Origin: Akkermansiaceae bacterium
GTDB taxonomy: Bacteria > Verrucomicrobiota > Verrucomicrobiia > Verrucomicrobiales > Akkermansiaceae
Direction of reading: 5' to 3'
DNA: 64,000 nt
Assembly: GCA_903906515.1 (NCBI GenBank)
Contig: CAIVKO010000108.1
Span: 1 to 64,000 of the forward strand
In this document: positions 43,384 through 51,713 of the stretch, one piece after another
How the letters are laid out: every line of letters begins with the position of its first letter
Numbering within the stretch: the first letter of the stretch is position 1
Position numbers and translations under genes: made by a program
The notes under the pieces: generated by a model
The model's input: the letters and a program-made list of their open reading frames with translations, nothing else
Told to the model about the DNA's origin: nothing
Database searches by the model: none

Positions 43384-44952
43384 ATGCGTCACCGTATAAT
43401 CCCCAATATTCTGTTGTTATCGTTCTTGGCTTTGCCCGCACAAGCCGCTGTTTCATTGCCGACCAATAATACCGTCGCAATGCCTACCGAGGCTGAAGGG
43501 CCGGCCAAAGCCGCGATGGAAGCATTCCAATACGGACGTCATGCCAAGGCCATAGAACTCGCCACCCCACTTGCGGAAAAGGGGAATGCTGAGGCACTCT
43601 ATCTGCTCGGATTCGCCTATGAGTCCGGCAAGGGCGTGGATGCATCCAAGGAAAAAGCTCTGGAATATTACCGCAAAGCCGCCGCTGGCAAACACAAGGA
43701 CGCCATCTATCGCATGTCCTTCATTCTGCTTGCCTCAGACAAGGAAGAAGAACGCGAACAAGCCCGGCAGGTGCTCGAAGGTGCCGCCAAGGATGATCCA
43801 GCGGTGGCTGCCCGCATTCTCGGCGAAGCCTACTTACGCGGCCGCCTTTCCCCGACAGCGGATCCGGACAAGGCTATTTTCTGGTGGAAACGCGGAGCGG
43901 ATGCCGGCGATGTCGCTTCCATGCTTCTCGTCGCCCGGTTTTATGAAGGCCAGTTCGGCTTCCCGGAATTGAAAAACCCGAAAGAAGCGCTTGATAGCTA
44001 CGCCAAGGCCGCAGGCCTCGGTAATGCCGGTGCCATGGCAGCCTTGGGTTCCCGCCTGTTGAGCGGTGACGAAAAAATCCGCGATGAGAAAAAAGGCCGC
44101 GAGTGGCTCAAAAAAGCCATCGATGCCAAGGAATACGCCGGATACCTCGCGCTTGGCGACTACGAGGAAAACGTCAAAAAAGATCTCAAGGCCGCTCTCG
44201 CCGAATATGAGCGCGGTAAAGACGCCGGCCAAATGGACTGCATGATTCGCACCGCCGATTTTTACTTTGAAGGAAAAGGCACTGAAAAAGACAAGGCCCG
44301 CGGCCTGGCCTTGCTGACCAAAGCCGCAGAAGCCGGCAACCCGATGGCCAATTTCCGCGTCGCCGTACAAATCCTCTCCGTGGAAAAACCGGATCTGCTT
44401 GCTGGATACAAATACCTGCTCGCCGCCGCAAGCGGCAACCTCGTCGAAGCCCAGAACGAACTCGCCCTGCTCTACCTCTCCGGGAAACTCGCCACTGCGG
44501 ATGGCCCCGCCGGTGTGGCTTGGCTCACCCGAGCCGCTCAAAACGGTTATGCCCAAGCACAAAACAACCTCGGTGCCCTCTACGAGCGAGGAGCAGGCGG
44601 CGTGACTCAAAGCATTGAAAACGCCGGCCAACTCTACGCCCTGGCAGCCAATCAAGGCCACGGACCGGCCACTCTCGCCCTCGCCCGACTCATCAACGAA
44701 GGCATCGGCACCAAGTCGGATCCCATCAAAGCATGGGCACTTGCCACACTCGCTGTGGAACGAGGCGAGAAAGATGCGGAAAAACTCGTCACCGAAATCG
44801 GCGGCAAACTCAACGCGAAAGAAATCGCCGAGGCCAAAAAAACTCTTGAGGACATCAAGTCCGGCAAAACCGAAGCGCCGAAGACCGATGATCCAAAGAA
44901 TCCAAAAACCGGCGAGCCCAAGGTGACACCCAAGGCCAACAAGCCCAAGTAG
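43384..44952 (+). CDS. Secreted Sel1-repeat protein
   Basis: This protein of 522 residues has a signal peptide (MRHRIIPNILLLSFLALPAQA) followed by about ten Sel1-like repeats (about 45-450), for example NAEALYLLGFAYESGKGVD and YAQAQNNLGALYERGAGGV. Such solenoids mediate protein-protein contacts in the periplasm. The C-terminus is a Lys/Pro-rich tail (KTEAPKTDDPKNPKTGEPK). A GTG at 43375 is an alternative start. It is divergent from the methyltransferase gene. No partner can be named. Confidence 0.9.
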   Translation: MRHRIIPNILLLSFLALPAQAAVSLPTNNTVAMPTEAEGPAKAAMEAFQYGRHAKAIELATPLAEKGNAEALYLLGFAYESGKGVDASKEKALEYYRKAAAGKHKDAIYRMSFILLASDKEEEREQARQVLEGAAKDDPAVAARILGEAYLRGRLSPTADPDKAIFWWKRGADAGDVASMLLVARFYEGQFGFPELKNPKEALDSYAKAAGLGNAGAMAALGSRLLSGDEKIRDEKKGREWLKKAIDAKEYAGYLALGDYEENVKKDLKAALAEYERGKDAGQMDCMIRTADFYFEGKGTEKDKARGLALLTKAAEAGNPMANFRVAVQILSVEKPDLLAGYKYLLAAASGNLVEAQNELALLYLSGKLATADGPAGVAWLTRAAQNGYAQAQNNLGALYERGAGGVTQSIENAGQLYALAANQGHGPATLALARLINEGIGTKSDPIKAWALATLAVERGEKDAEKLVTEIGGKLNAKEIAEAKKTLEDIKSGKTEAPKTDDPKNPKTGEPKVTPKANKPK

Positions 44953-44956
44953 GGGA

Positions 44957-45070
44957 GGCAGGCTGGGACCGTCTCTCCGGACGGTCCACGCAAAAAAAAT
45001 CCGAATGAGTGAATCGGAACGGTTTTTCTTTCTCGGTCCATTCACGCGGACCGCTCGGAACACCTTGGCC
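44957..45070. repeat. Dispersed palindromic repeat, family A copy 3 (degraded)
   Basis: The left arm reads GGCAGGCTGGGACCGTCTCT and CCGGACGGTCC, and the right arm retains CGCGGACCGCTCGGA. The terminal CGGTCCCTGCC seen in the other copies is lost. The centre is shorter and AT-rich. It begins 5 bp after the Sel1 gene stop. Confidence 0.65.
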
Positions 45071-45444
45071 GCTAGCAGCAACTCTACTCATCCGCGCAGC
45101 GCATACCGAATAGCCGCCAGGCAAAGACGGTCCATGCCAACCCCACCAAGACAATCCCGGCCCATCGCGTTCAAGCGGAACGCGCCGCGTCTCATCTCTT
45201 CCAGATTCATCGACGAAGAATTACATCCGCAAACCGCGCTCCAGTTCTATCCAGAATGCAGATGAATTGTCATGGTGTTTACAATTCATCAAAGAATCCT
45301 CTGGAATTGGAAAATTCCTTATATCTTACGATGTGGCAGGTTGACAGCAAGGGAGGGCTTGACCAATGTCCCCAACATGGCGCTAAGAAATAGTCTGGTG
45401 CAACGCCCCCTTTATAAAAACTCCTTTTAAGGACACTCATCGCT
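45071..45444. other. Intergenic stretch with a possible gene remnant
   Basis: No intact gene is convincing. On the minus strand 45164-45084 encodes a hydrophobic stretch (WAGIVLVGLAWTVFAWRLFG) ending at a stop. A start MNLEEMRRGAFRLNAMG at 45210 lies in a neighbouring frame, so a small membrane-protein gene may have been frameshifted. The part nearest the GspE gene (about 45290-45340) contains an AATTCC palindrome. No clear promoter was seen. Confidence 0.4.
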
Positions 45445-47124
45445 GTGTTTTCCAACGAAGAATACCTCGCAGAATTACTCACCGAAGCCGGTCTGGTGAG
45501 CCCGGATGATATTTCCCGTGCCCGAAACTCGCTTTCCGGGGGAGAAACAATCATCGAGCACCTTCTGAACCACACCACCCTCACCCAAGATGGCGTGGCC
45601 CGCACGTTTGCCGCGAATGCGGGTATTCCGTTCGTCCGCCTCTCAGATCTTACATTCGAACCCGGTATCACCGAGGCGATCTCGGAGGACTCGGCCAAAC
45701 GATACCGCGTCATCCCGGTCTCGGACGATGGACTAGCCTTGACCATCGCCATCGCGGACCCCTTGGATTTCGATGCTCTGGATACCCTTCCTCACATCCT
45801 CGGGCGGCAATTGAATCTGGTTTGCGCCACCCGTCAGGACATCCAGGACCATCTCCGTCAGTTCTACAATGCCGGAGACCCTGCAGGTGCCCGCTCACAG
45901 GATGGATTCAGTGTTTCCTCCTCGGATTCCGAAGCCGGGGATACCGGGGACGACGCCCCCATCATTCGTCTGGTGCTGCAAATGCTCTCCGAGGCCTTCC
46001 GCGTCCGCGCATCCGACATTCACATCGAACCCTTGGAAACGTCCGTGCGCATCCGCTACCGCCTGGACGGCAAATTGATCCATGTGGACACCCACCCGAA
46101 AAAACTTCTACCGGCCATCATCGCACGCCTGAAGGTGATGAGCGGCACCATGTCCATCGCAGAAAAACGCCTACCCCAGGACGGCCGCATCCAACTTAAA
46201 ATGGGCGAAAAGGAGGTGGACCTCCGGGTTTCCTCGGTGCCATCTAACCACGGCGAGTCCATCGTCATGCGGATTCTGGACAAGACCGCCCTGCTGCTTG
46301 GCCTGCCCGAACTCGGATTCTTTTCCGATGACCAAACCACCTTCGAGCAGTTGTTAGGCCTACCGGATGGCATCCTGCTCGTCACCGGCCCCACCGGATC
46401 CGGGAAAACCACCACACTCTACGCCTGCCTCAACGTCATCAATAAACCGGATAAAAAAATCATCACCGTGGAAGATCCGGTCGAGTATGAGCTCCCCGGC
46501 ATCAACCAGGTCATGGTCAAAACCGATATCGGCATGACCTTCGCCGCCGCACTGCGCGCCATGCTCCGCCAAGCCCCTAACATCATCATGATCGGGGAAA
46601 TTCGCGATGCCGAGACTGCGAACATCGCCATCAACGCGTCACTCACCGGTCACTTGGTGTTCTCGACCCTCCACACCAATGACGCACCCTCGGCCATCGC
46701 GCGTCTTGCCGACATCGGTGTGAAACCGTTCCTCATCGCCTCCGCCGTGCGCGCTGTCCTCGCCCAGCGCCTGGTCCGGAAACTCTGCCCACTGTGCAAA
46801 GGCCCCGCCATACTCACCGACAAAGAAATGCGCGCCCTCTCGCTGGACGCATCACGCATCACTGAAGCCACGATTTTCGGACCGATCGGCTGCGACAAGT
46901 GCCGCAACAACGGATACAAAGGGCGCATGGGCATCTTCGAACTATTCCTCATCGACGACGAGGTCCGCCAGATGATCAATACCGGCCTCACCACCACCCA
47001 GCTCCGCCGCCGCGCCCGCGAACTTGGCATGCGCACACTCCGCGAAGACGGCATCCGCAAGGTGCTCGCCGGCATCACATCCGGCAGCGAGGTGGTCCAC
47101 GCCACCATGTCGGATGCCGATTGA
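45445..47124 (+). CDS. GspE/PilB-family secretion ATPase (first of tandem pair)
   Basis: This 559-residue hexameric ATPase powers pseudopilus or pilus assembly from the cytoplasm. It has an N-terminal MshEN-like domain (1-150). The P-loop is TGPTGSGKTTTLYACL, the Asp box follows as ITVEDPVEYELPGINQ, and the His box contains GHLVFSTLHTNDAPSAIARL. A zinc tetracysteine is CPLCKG...CDKCRNNGYKGRMG. GTG at 45445 is the start, with AAGGA 11 bases upstream. A second, similar ATPase gene follows after 59 bp. Confidence 0.93.
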   Translation: MFSNEEYLAELLTEAGLVSPDDISRARNSLSGGETIIEHLLNHTTLTQDGVARTFAANAGIPFVRLSDLTFEPGITEAISEDSAKRYRVIPVSDDGLALTIAIADPLDFDALDTLPHILGRQLNLVCATRQDIQDHLRQFYNAGDPAGARSQDGFSVSSSDSEAGDTGDDAPIIRLVLQMLSEAFRVRASDIHIEPLETSVRIRYRLDGKLIHVDTHPKKLLPAIIARLKVMSGTMSIAEKRLPQDGRIQLKMGEKEVDLRVSSVPSNHGESIVMRILDKTALLLGLPELGFFSDDQTTFEQLLGLPDGILLVTGPTGSGKTTTLYACLNVINKPDKKIITVEDPVEYELPGINQVMVKTDIGMTFAAALRAMLRQAPNIIMIGEIRDAETANIAINASLTGHLVFSTLHTNDAPSAIARLADIGVKPFLIASAVRAVLAQRLVRKLCPLCKGPAILTDKEMRALSLDASRITEATIFGPIGCDKCRNNGYKGRMGIFELFLIDDEVRQMINTGLTTTQLRRRARELGMRTLREDGIRKVLAGITSGSEVVHATMSDAD

Positions 47125-47135
47125 CCGCTCCGCCT

Positions 47136-47168
47136 CATCTCAAATTTCAAATTTGAAATCTCAAATCC
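47136..47168. repeat. AT-rich CAAATTTGAAAT spacer repeat
   Basis: A CTCAAATTTCAAATTTGAAA tract with dyad symmetry fills most of the gap between the two ATPase genes. It resembles the tract before ffh (11694-11722). Confidence 0.5.
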
Positions 47169-47183
47169 CTTTTTGACCGTCCC

Positions 47184-48854
47184 ATGGACAACAACCAGAT
47201 TATCGAACTTTTCCAATCCCGCAGCCTGATCGATCAGAGCCTCGCCCAGGACATCCTCGCGGAGATCGGCCACAGTGGAAAAGAAATCGCAGAAATCCTC
47301 GCCGATTTTCAAGTCATCCAAAGCCGCGATGACATCTGGCCCGTCATCGCCTCCGAACTTGATACCGACATGGTGGACATCAGGAACTGGACGCCGCCCG
47401 AGGCCCTGCTCGCGCTCGTCCCGGCCGGCACCGCACGTCTCCATGGCGCACTGCCCGTGAATTTCGACCAAATCGGCCTCCATGTAGCTCTTGTGGACCC
47501 GCTCAATCCACAAACCGTCGAAGACCTGCGCTTCGCCCTGGGCCGCGAAATCCACGTCGTCGTTGCGCCGGATTACCTCGTCGAGGCGAAAATCAACGAG
47601 TGTTACGGCGGCGAGGAAAAAGCGATGGAGGACATCCTCAGCCAGTTCCAGATCGGCAGCGAGTCAATGTCCGTGGCAGACCTCGAAAGCGAGGCAAACT
47701 CCGCACCCATCATCCGCTACGTCGATCTTGTTCTCTATCAGGCGATCAAGGAAAAGGCCTCTGACATTCACTTCGAGCCTTTCGAGAAGGACTTCAAGAT
47801 CCGCTACCGGGTAGATGGCGCGCTTTATGAAATGGCTCCGCCTCCTCTCCATCTGGCGCTGCCCATCATATCCCGCGTCAAGGTGATGTCTAACATGAAT
47901 ATCGCCGAACGCCGCGTCCCGCAGGACGGCCGTATCGTCAAACAGGTCGGCGATAAACATGTGGACATGCGCGTTTCCTCGCTGCCCACCCACTATGGTG
48001 AATCCATCGTGCTCCGGGTGCTTGATCGCTCATCGGTGAACCTCTCGCTCGAAAATCTCGGCCTCACCGAATACATCTACAACTACATCACCGAGACCAT
48101 CGAGAAACCCAACGGCATCTTCATCGTCACCGGCCCCACCGGCGCGGGCAAGACCACCACCCTCTACGCCGCCCTGCGTCGCATCAACACCATCGATTCC
48201 AAACTCCTCACCGCCGAAGACCCGGTCGAGTATGACATCGACGGCATCATTCAAATCCCCATCAACGAAGCCATCGGCCTCGATTTTCCCCGCATTCTCC
48301 GCGCATTCCTCCGCCAAGACCCGGATCGCATCATGATCGGGGAAATGCGCGATAAGGAAACCGCCACCATCGCCATCCAGGCCGCCCTCACCGGTCACTT
48401 GGTGCTCTCCACCCTTCACACGAACGACGCTCCCGGCGCAATCACCCGTCTGGTGGACATGGGCTGCGAGCCATTCCTCGTCGCAGCATCGCTGGAAGGC
48501 ATCCTCGCCCAGCGCCTCGTCCGCACGATCTGCAAAGACTGCAAATCCCCCTACGAACCCAACGAAGCCATTCTCAGCCAACTCGGCGTTTCCGCCCACG
48601 AACTCGGGGACAAACACTTTTTCACTGGTGCCGGTTGCGAGGTTTGTGGCCAAAGTGGCTATCGTGGCCGCCGTGGCCTCTACGAACTTCTCAATATCAC
48701 GGATGCCATCCGCGAATTGATCACCGCACGCGCTCCAACGGTGGTCATCAAACAAAAAGCCGTGGAACTCGGCATGAACACCCTCCGCGAAGATGGTTTA
48801 CGCAATATTTACCTTGGCAATACAACGATCGAAGAAGTGCTGAAATACACGTAA
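47184..48854 (+). CDS. GspE/PilB-family secretion ATPase (second of tandem pair)
   Basis: This 556-residue ATPase is a paralogue of its upstream neighbour. The P-loop is TGPTGAGKTTTLYAAL, with LTAEDPVEYDIDGIIQ and GHLVLSTLHTNDAPGAITRL. The zinc motif is CKDCKSP...CEVCGQSGYRGRRG. The N-terminal domain differs more from the neighbour than the ATPase core does, which suggests different docking partners on the inner-membrane platform. It precedes the gspF-type platform gene by 80 bp. Both ATPases keep all catalytic motifs. Confidence 0.93.
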   Translation: MDNNQIIELFQSRSLIDQSLAQDILAEIGHSGKEIAEILADFQVIQSRDDIWPVIASELDTDMVDIRNWTPPEALLALVPAGTARLHGALPVNFDQIGLHVALVDPLNPQTVEDLRFALGREIHVVVAPDYLVEAKINECYGGEEKAMEDILSQFQIGSESMSVADLESEANSAPIIRYVDLVLYQAIKEKASDIHFEPFEKDFKIRYRVDGALYEMAPPPLHLALPIISRVKVMSNMNIAERRVPQDGRIVKQVGDKHVDMRVSSLPTHYGESIVLRVLDRSSVNLSLENLGLTEYIYNYITETIEKPNGIFIVTGPTGAGKTTTLYAALRRINTIDSKLLTAEDPVEYDIDGIIQIPINEAIGLDFPRILRAFLRQDPDRIMIGEMRDKETATIAIQAALTGHLVLSTLHTNDAPGAITRLVDMGCEPFLVAASLEGILAQRLVRTICKDCKSPYEPNEAILSQLGVSAHELGDKHFFTGAGCEVCGQSGYRGRRGLYELLNITDAIRELITARAPTVVIKQKAVELGMNTLREDGLRNIYLGNTTIEEVLKYT

Positions 48855-48934
48855 ATTCTTATTTTTGCATCGCCACTACCGACATTTTACGATTTCCTCA
48901 TTTCTAACGTCACTTAATCCCACCCATCAATCCC

Positions 48935-50218
48935 ATGGCTAATTTCCAATACATCGCACTTGACGCCAAAGGCGAGAAAACCACCGGCGTTGTCGCCGCA
49001 AGCACCGAGTCGGACGCCGTCCAGATGCTGCGTGCCAAGGGCCTCTACCCCACCCAGATCAACGAGGAGGGCAAGTCACCCAAAAATAATCCCACCCCTA
49101 CGGCGAAAGCCAAAACCAAGCCGAAACAAACCCAAACGAAAAAAGGCAATATCGGTGGACGCGTGAAACCAAAGGGCCTGATGATCTTCACCCGCCAGCT
49201 TGCCACTCTGATCGATTCCGGACTGCCGCTGCTGCGCAGCCTCACCGTGCTCGAAAAACAAGAACCGAATCCCGTGCTCAAGGCGACCATCGGCGCACTG
49301 GCCGAAAACGTCCAAGGCGGATCCACCTTCTCGGAATGCCTCGCCCAGCACCCGAAAATCTTTAACAAACTCTACGTGAACATGGTCAAGGCCGGCGAAC
49401 TCGGCGGTGTGCTCGAAATCGTCCTCAACCGCCTCGCCGAATATCAGGAAAAAGCCCAGAAACTCAAAAATAAGATCGTTTCCGCCATGGTCTATCCGGT
49501 GATCGTTATGTTCATCGCCGTCGCCATCCTGGTGTTCCTCATGATTTTCATCGTGCCCAAATTCAGGGAAATGTTCTCCAGCACCGATCAAGCACTCCCG
49601 CTGATTTCCGAAATCGTCTTCAACACCTCCGCCTTCTTCCTCGCCAATCCGTTCTGGGTGCCAAACGTGGTTCTGGTATTTATCTTGTTCGTCATCGGAG
49701 TCATCTTCTTCAACATGTGGGGCCGCACCGTGACCGGGCGCAAGAGCATCGACCACCTCAAGCTGAAATTGCCTGTTCTCGGTGATATCCAGCGCAAGAG
49801 CGCCGTCTCCCGCTTCTCCCGCACCCTCGGCACCCTCGTCACCTCCGGCGTACCGATCCTCCAAGCCCTCAACATCACCCGCGACACCGCCGGTAACGTG
49901 GTGATCTCCAATGCCATCGAAAAAGTCCACGAAGCCGTCAAGGAAGGTGAAACCATCGTCACGCCCCTGCAAGCCTCCGGCGTTTTCCCCAATATGGTCA
50001 TTTCCATGGTGGACGTCGGCGAGGAAACCGGACAACTCCCGGAAATGCTCCTCAAGGTGGCCGATGTCTATGACGACGAAGTCGATAACGCCGTCACCGC
50101 CATGACCTCTATTCTTGAGCCGATCATGATCGTCTTCCTTGCCCTCGTGGTCGGATCAGTTGTATTTGCATTGTTCCTACCATTGATTAAGATGATCTCG
50201 GGAGTAAGCAACCAGTAA
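48935..50218 (+). CDS. Type II secretion/type IV pilus platform protein (GspF/PilC)
   Basis: This 427-residue inner-membrane platform binds the assembly ATPase. Two GspF repeats flank membrane helices. The first (about 80-195) includes TRQLATLIDSGLPLLRSL, and the second (about 285-400) RFSRTLGTLVTSGVPILQAL. Each ends in family phrases such as VGEETGQLPEMLLKVADVYDDEV. A Lys/Pro-rich linker (48-70) separates the N-terminal segment MANFQYIALDAKGEKTTGVV. One platform serves two ATPases here. Confidence 0.95.
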   Translation: MANFQYIALDAKGEKTTGVVAASTESDAVQMLRAKGLYPTQINEEGKSPKNNPTPTAKAKTKPKQTQTKKGNIGGRVKPKGLMIFTRQLATLIDSGLPLLRSLTVLEKQEPNPVLKATIGALAENVQGGSTFSECLAQHPKIFNKLYVNMVKAGELGGVLEIVLNRLAEYQEKAQKLKNKIVSAMVYPVIVMFIAVAILVFLMIFIVPKFREMFSSTDQALPLISEIVFNTSAFFLANPFWVPNVVLVFILFVIGVIFFNMWGRTVTGRKSIDHLKLKLPVLGDIQRKSAVSRFSRTLGTLVTSGVPILQALNITRDTAGNVVISNAIEKVHEAVKEGETIVTPLQASGVFPNMVISMVDVGEETGQLPEMLLKVADVYDDEVDNAVTAMTSILEPIMIVFLALVVGSVVFALFLPLIKMISGVSNQ

Positions 50219-50373
50219 GAGCCCGGACACGGGTATCCTGCTCGGAGCCTACCACCAGAGGCAGCGGACTAAACGCCCGCGCCACTTACGATTCATTTGA
50301 TCCGTGAAAATCCGTGGTTTATTCTCCAACACACAGGAAATGCCACCACCCATCATCGAAACCCATCCATTCC

Positions 50374-50979
50374 ATGAAAACTCCATCCCGCCGCAGCCCT
50401 GCCGCCTTCTCCCTGGTCGAGTTGATGACGGTCATCGCCATCATCGTCATTCTGGCATCCATCGTGATCGGCAGCCTAGCCTATATGAGAGAGCGCCAAG
50501 CCAAGGAAAAGGCCAAGGTCCAGATGAGCCTGATCAGCAAAGCCCTCGAGGACTACAAACACGACAACGGCACCTACCCTCCGGGCGACGGCAATGGTGA
50601 GATTGAGAAAAACTCGAAAGAACTCTTCCAAGCACTCTATTACGAGGGTTACGATTATCTCGATAAAGGCTCACCTGCGAATTGGGTTAAAACTGTGGGA
50701 AGCAATACGGCCTTTCCCAAGGCCACTAAGATCTACATCCCCGAGCTGGATCCGGAGAATAACAAACAAGGATGGACGATCGGCAAGCCAAGCGAAAGCA
50801 CCAAGATCACCGACCCTTGGGATAATGAATACCGTTACCGGAGCGCGACGGCCAATGATGGAAACCCCAATGGTTACGCCCAGAACCCGGACTTCGACCT
50901 TTGGTCCGTCGGTAAAGACGGCAAGACCAACTCCGACCCCAAAGACAAGACCTGTCGCGACGACATTAAAAACTTTTGA
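50374..50979 (+). CDS. Type II secretion major pseudopilin-like protein (GspG/type IV pilin N-terminus)
   Basis: This 201-residue prepilin has the class III signal AAFSLVELMTVIAIIVILAS, cut before Phe by a prepilin peptidase. The conserved Glu5 is present. A hydrophobic helix of 20+ residues is followed by the GspG-like segment QMSLISKALEDYKHDNGTYPPGDG. The C-terminal part has the calcium-loop style WDNEYRYRS and DFDLWSVGKDG. It is the fourth gene of the cassette, 155 bp after the platform gene. No prepilin peptidase lies in the window. Confidence 0.92.
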   Translation: MKTPSRRSPAAFSLVELMTVIAIIVILASIVIGSLAYMRERQAKEKAKVQMSLISKALEDYKHDNGTYPPGDGNGEIEKNSKELFQALYYEGYDYLDKGSPANWVKTVGSNTAFPKATKIYIPELDPENNKQGWTIGKPSESTKITDPWDNEYRYRSATANDGNPNGYAQNPDFDLWSVGKDGKTNSDPKDKTCRDDIKNF

Positions 50980-51026
50980 GTTTCCACCCGCTCGCAGCGT
51001 TGATGAAATACCACTTCGGGTGAAGC

Positions 51027-51713
51027 TTACGCCTTGGAAATGGACTTAACGAGGCAAACCCCATTCGTCACGGAGAAGCGCACGTTATGGCCGCAGAGCA
51101 GCGCTCCGAAAACGCGCCCAATGTCATCCGCTTGCACGGCCGGCCGCGGGTCCAGCGATAGAGTTTGCCGAATCACCGATTGCGCCCGCTGTGGCAGCGA
51201 GGAAAACTCCGCCGCCGCCTCATCTGCGATTTCCACTGCGAGCCGCGGAATCCCGTCTCCTGCAAAACCCGCCGCCGCATCCGGGATGGACTCGGCGTAA
51301 GGCAGGTAGGGTTTGATGTCGTAAACCGGCGTGCCATCCAGCAGGTCCAGGCCGCCTAGTAAAAGCGCCGGGCCATCCGGCGATGTGGAATCCACCCCTT
51401 CCAACCGCACCAGCGAGAGCCCTAGCCCGTTAGGCCGAAAGGTCGAGCGGCTGGCAAACACACCGACACGCCGGTTGCCACCGAGGCGGGGTGGCCTCAC
51501 GGTGGGTTTCCAACCCTGTCCGACGGTTTCGTGAAACCCGAAGATCAGCCAGATATGGGAAAATCCCTCGATCCCACGGATGGCTTCCGGACTGCGGAAA
51601 CCATCGTGAAAAACCAATCGCCCCCAAGCATCCGGACACAACCCCGGCTGGCGGGGAACTCCGAATTTTCCCCCGAAACAGGAATGAACCGTGCCAATGG
51701 GGCTGAGTGTCAA
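51027..51713 (-). CDS. trmO: tRNA (N6-threonylcarbamoyladenosine37-N6)-methyltransferase TrmO
   Basis: TrmO (formerly TsaA/YaeB) methylates t6A37 in some tRNAs reading ACY codons. It has 228 residues and starts MTLSPIGTVHSCFGGKFGVP. The SAM-binding beta-barrel carries GIEGFSHIWLIFGFH and FRPNGLGLSLVRLEGVD. The C-terminal domain ends GHNVRFSVTNGVCLVKS. The start codon overlaps the stop of the upstream lipoprotein gene (ATGA at 51710-51713). Confidence 0.93.
   Translation of the reverse strand: MTLSPIGTVHSCFGGKFGVPRQPGLCPDAWGRLVFHDGFRSPEAIRGIEGFSHIWLIFGFHETVGQGWKPTVRPPRLGGNRRVGVFASRSTFRPNGLGLSLVRLEGVDSTSPDGPALLLGGLDLLDGTPVYDIKPYLPYAESIPDAAAGFAGDGIPRLAVEIADEAAAEFSSLPQRAQSVIRQTLSLDPRPAVQADDIGRVFGALLCGHNVRFSVTNGVCLVKSISKA

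Noticed and set aside
45005-45265. 86-codon plus-strand frame after the Sel1 gene
   Set aside because: It starts within the degraded repeat and has a Ser/Arg/Pro-rich composition without hydrophobic core or homology.
48030-50035. Minus-strand open frames opposite the GspE and GspF genes
   Set aside because: They are Asp/Glu/Gly/His-rich shadows of well-conserved plus-strand genes.
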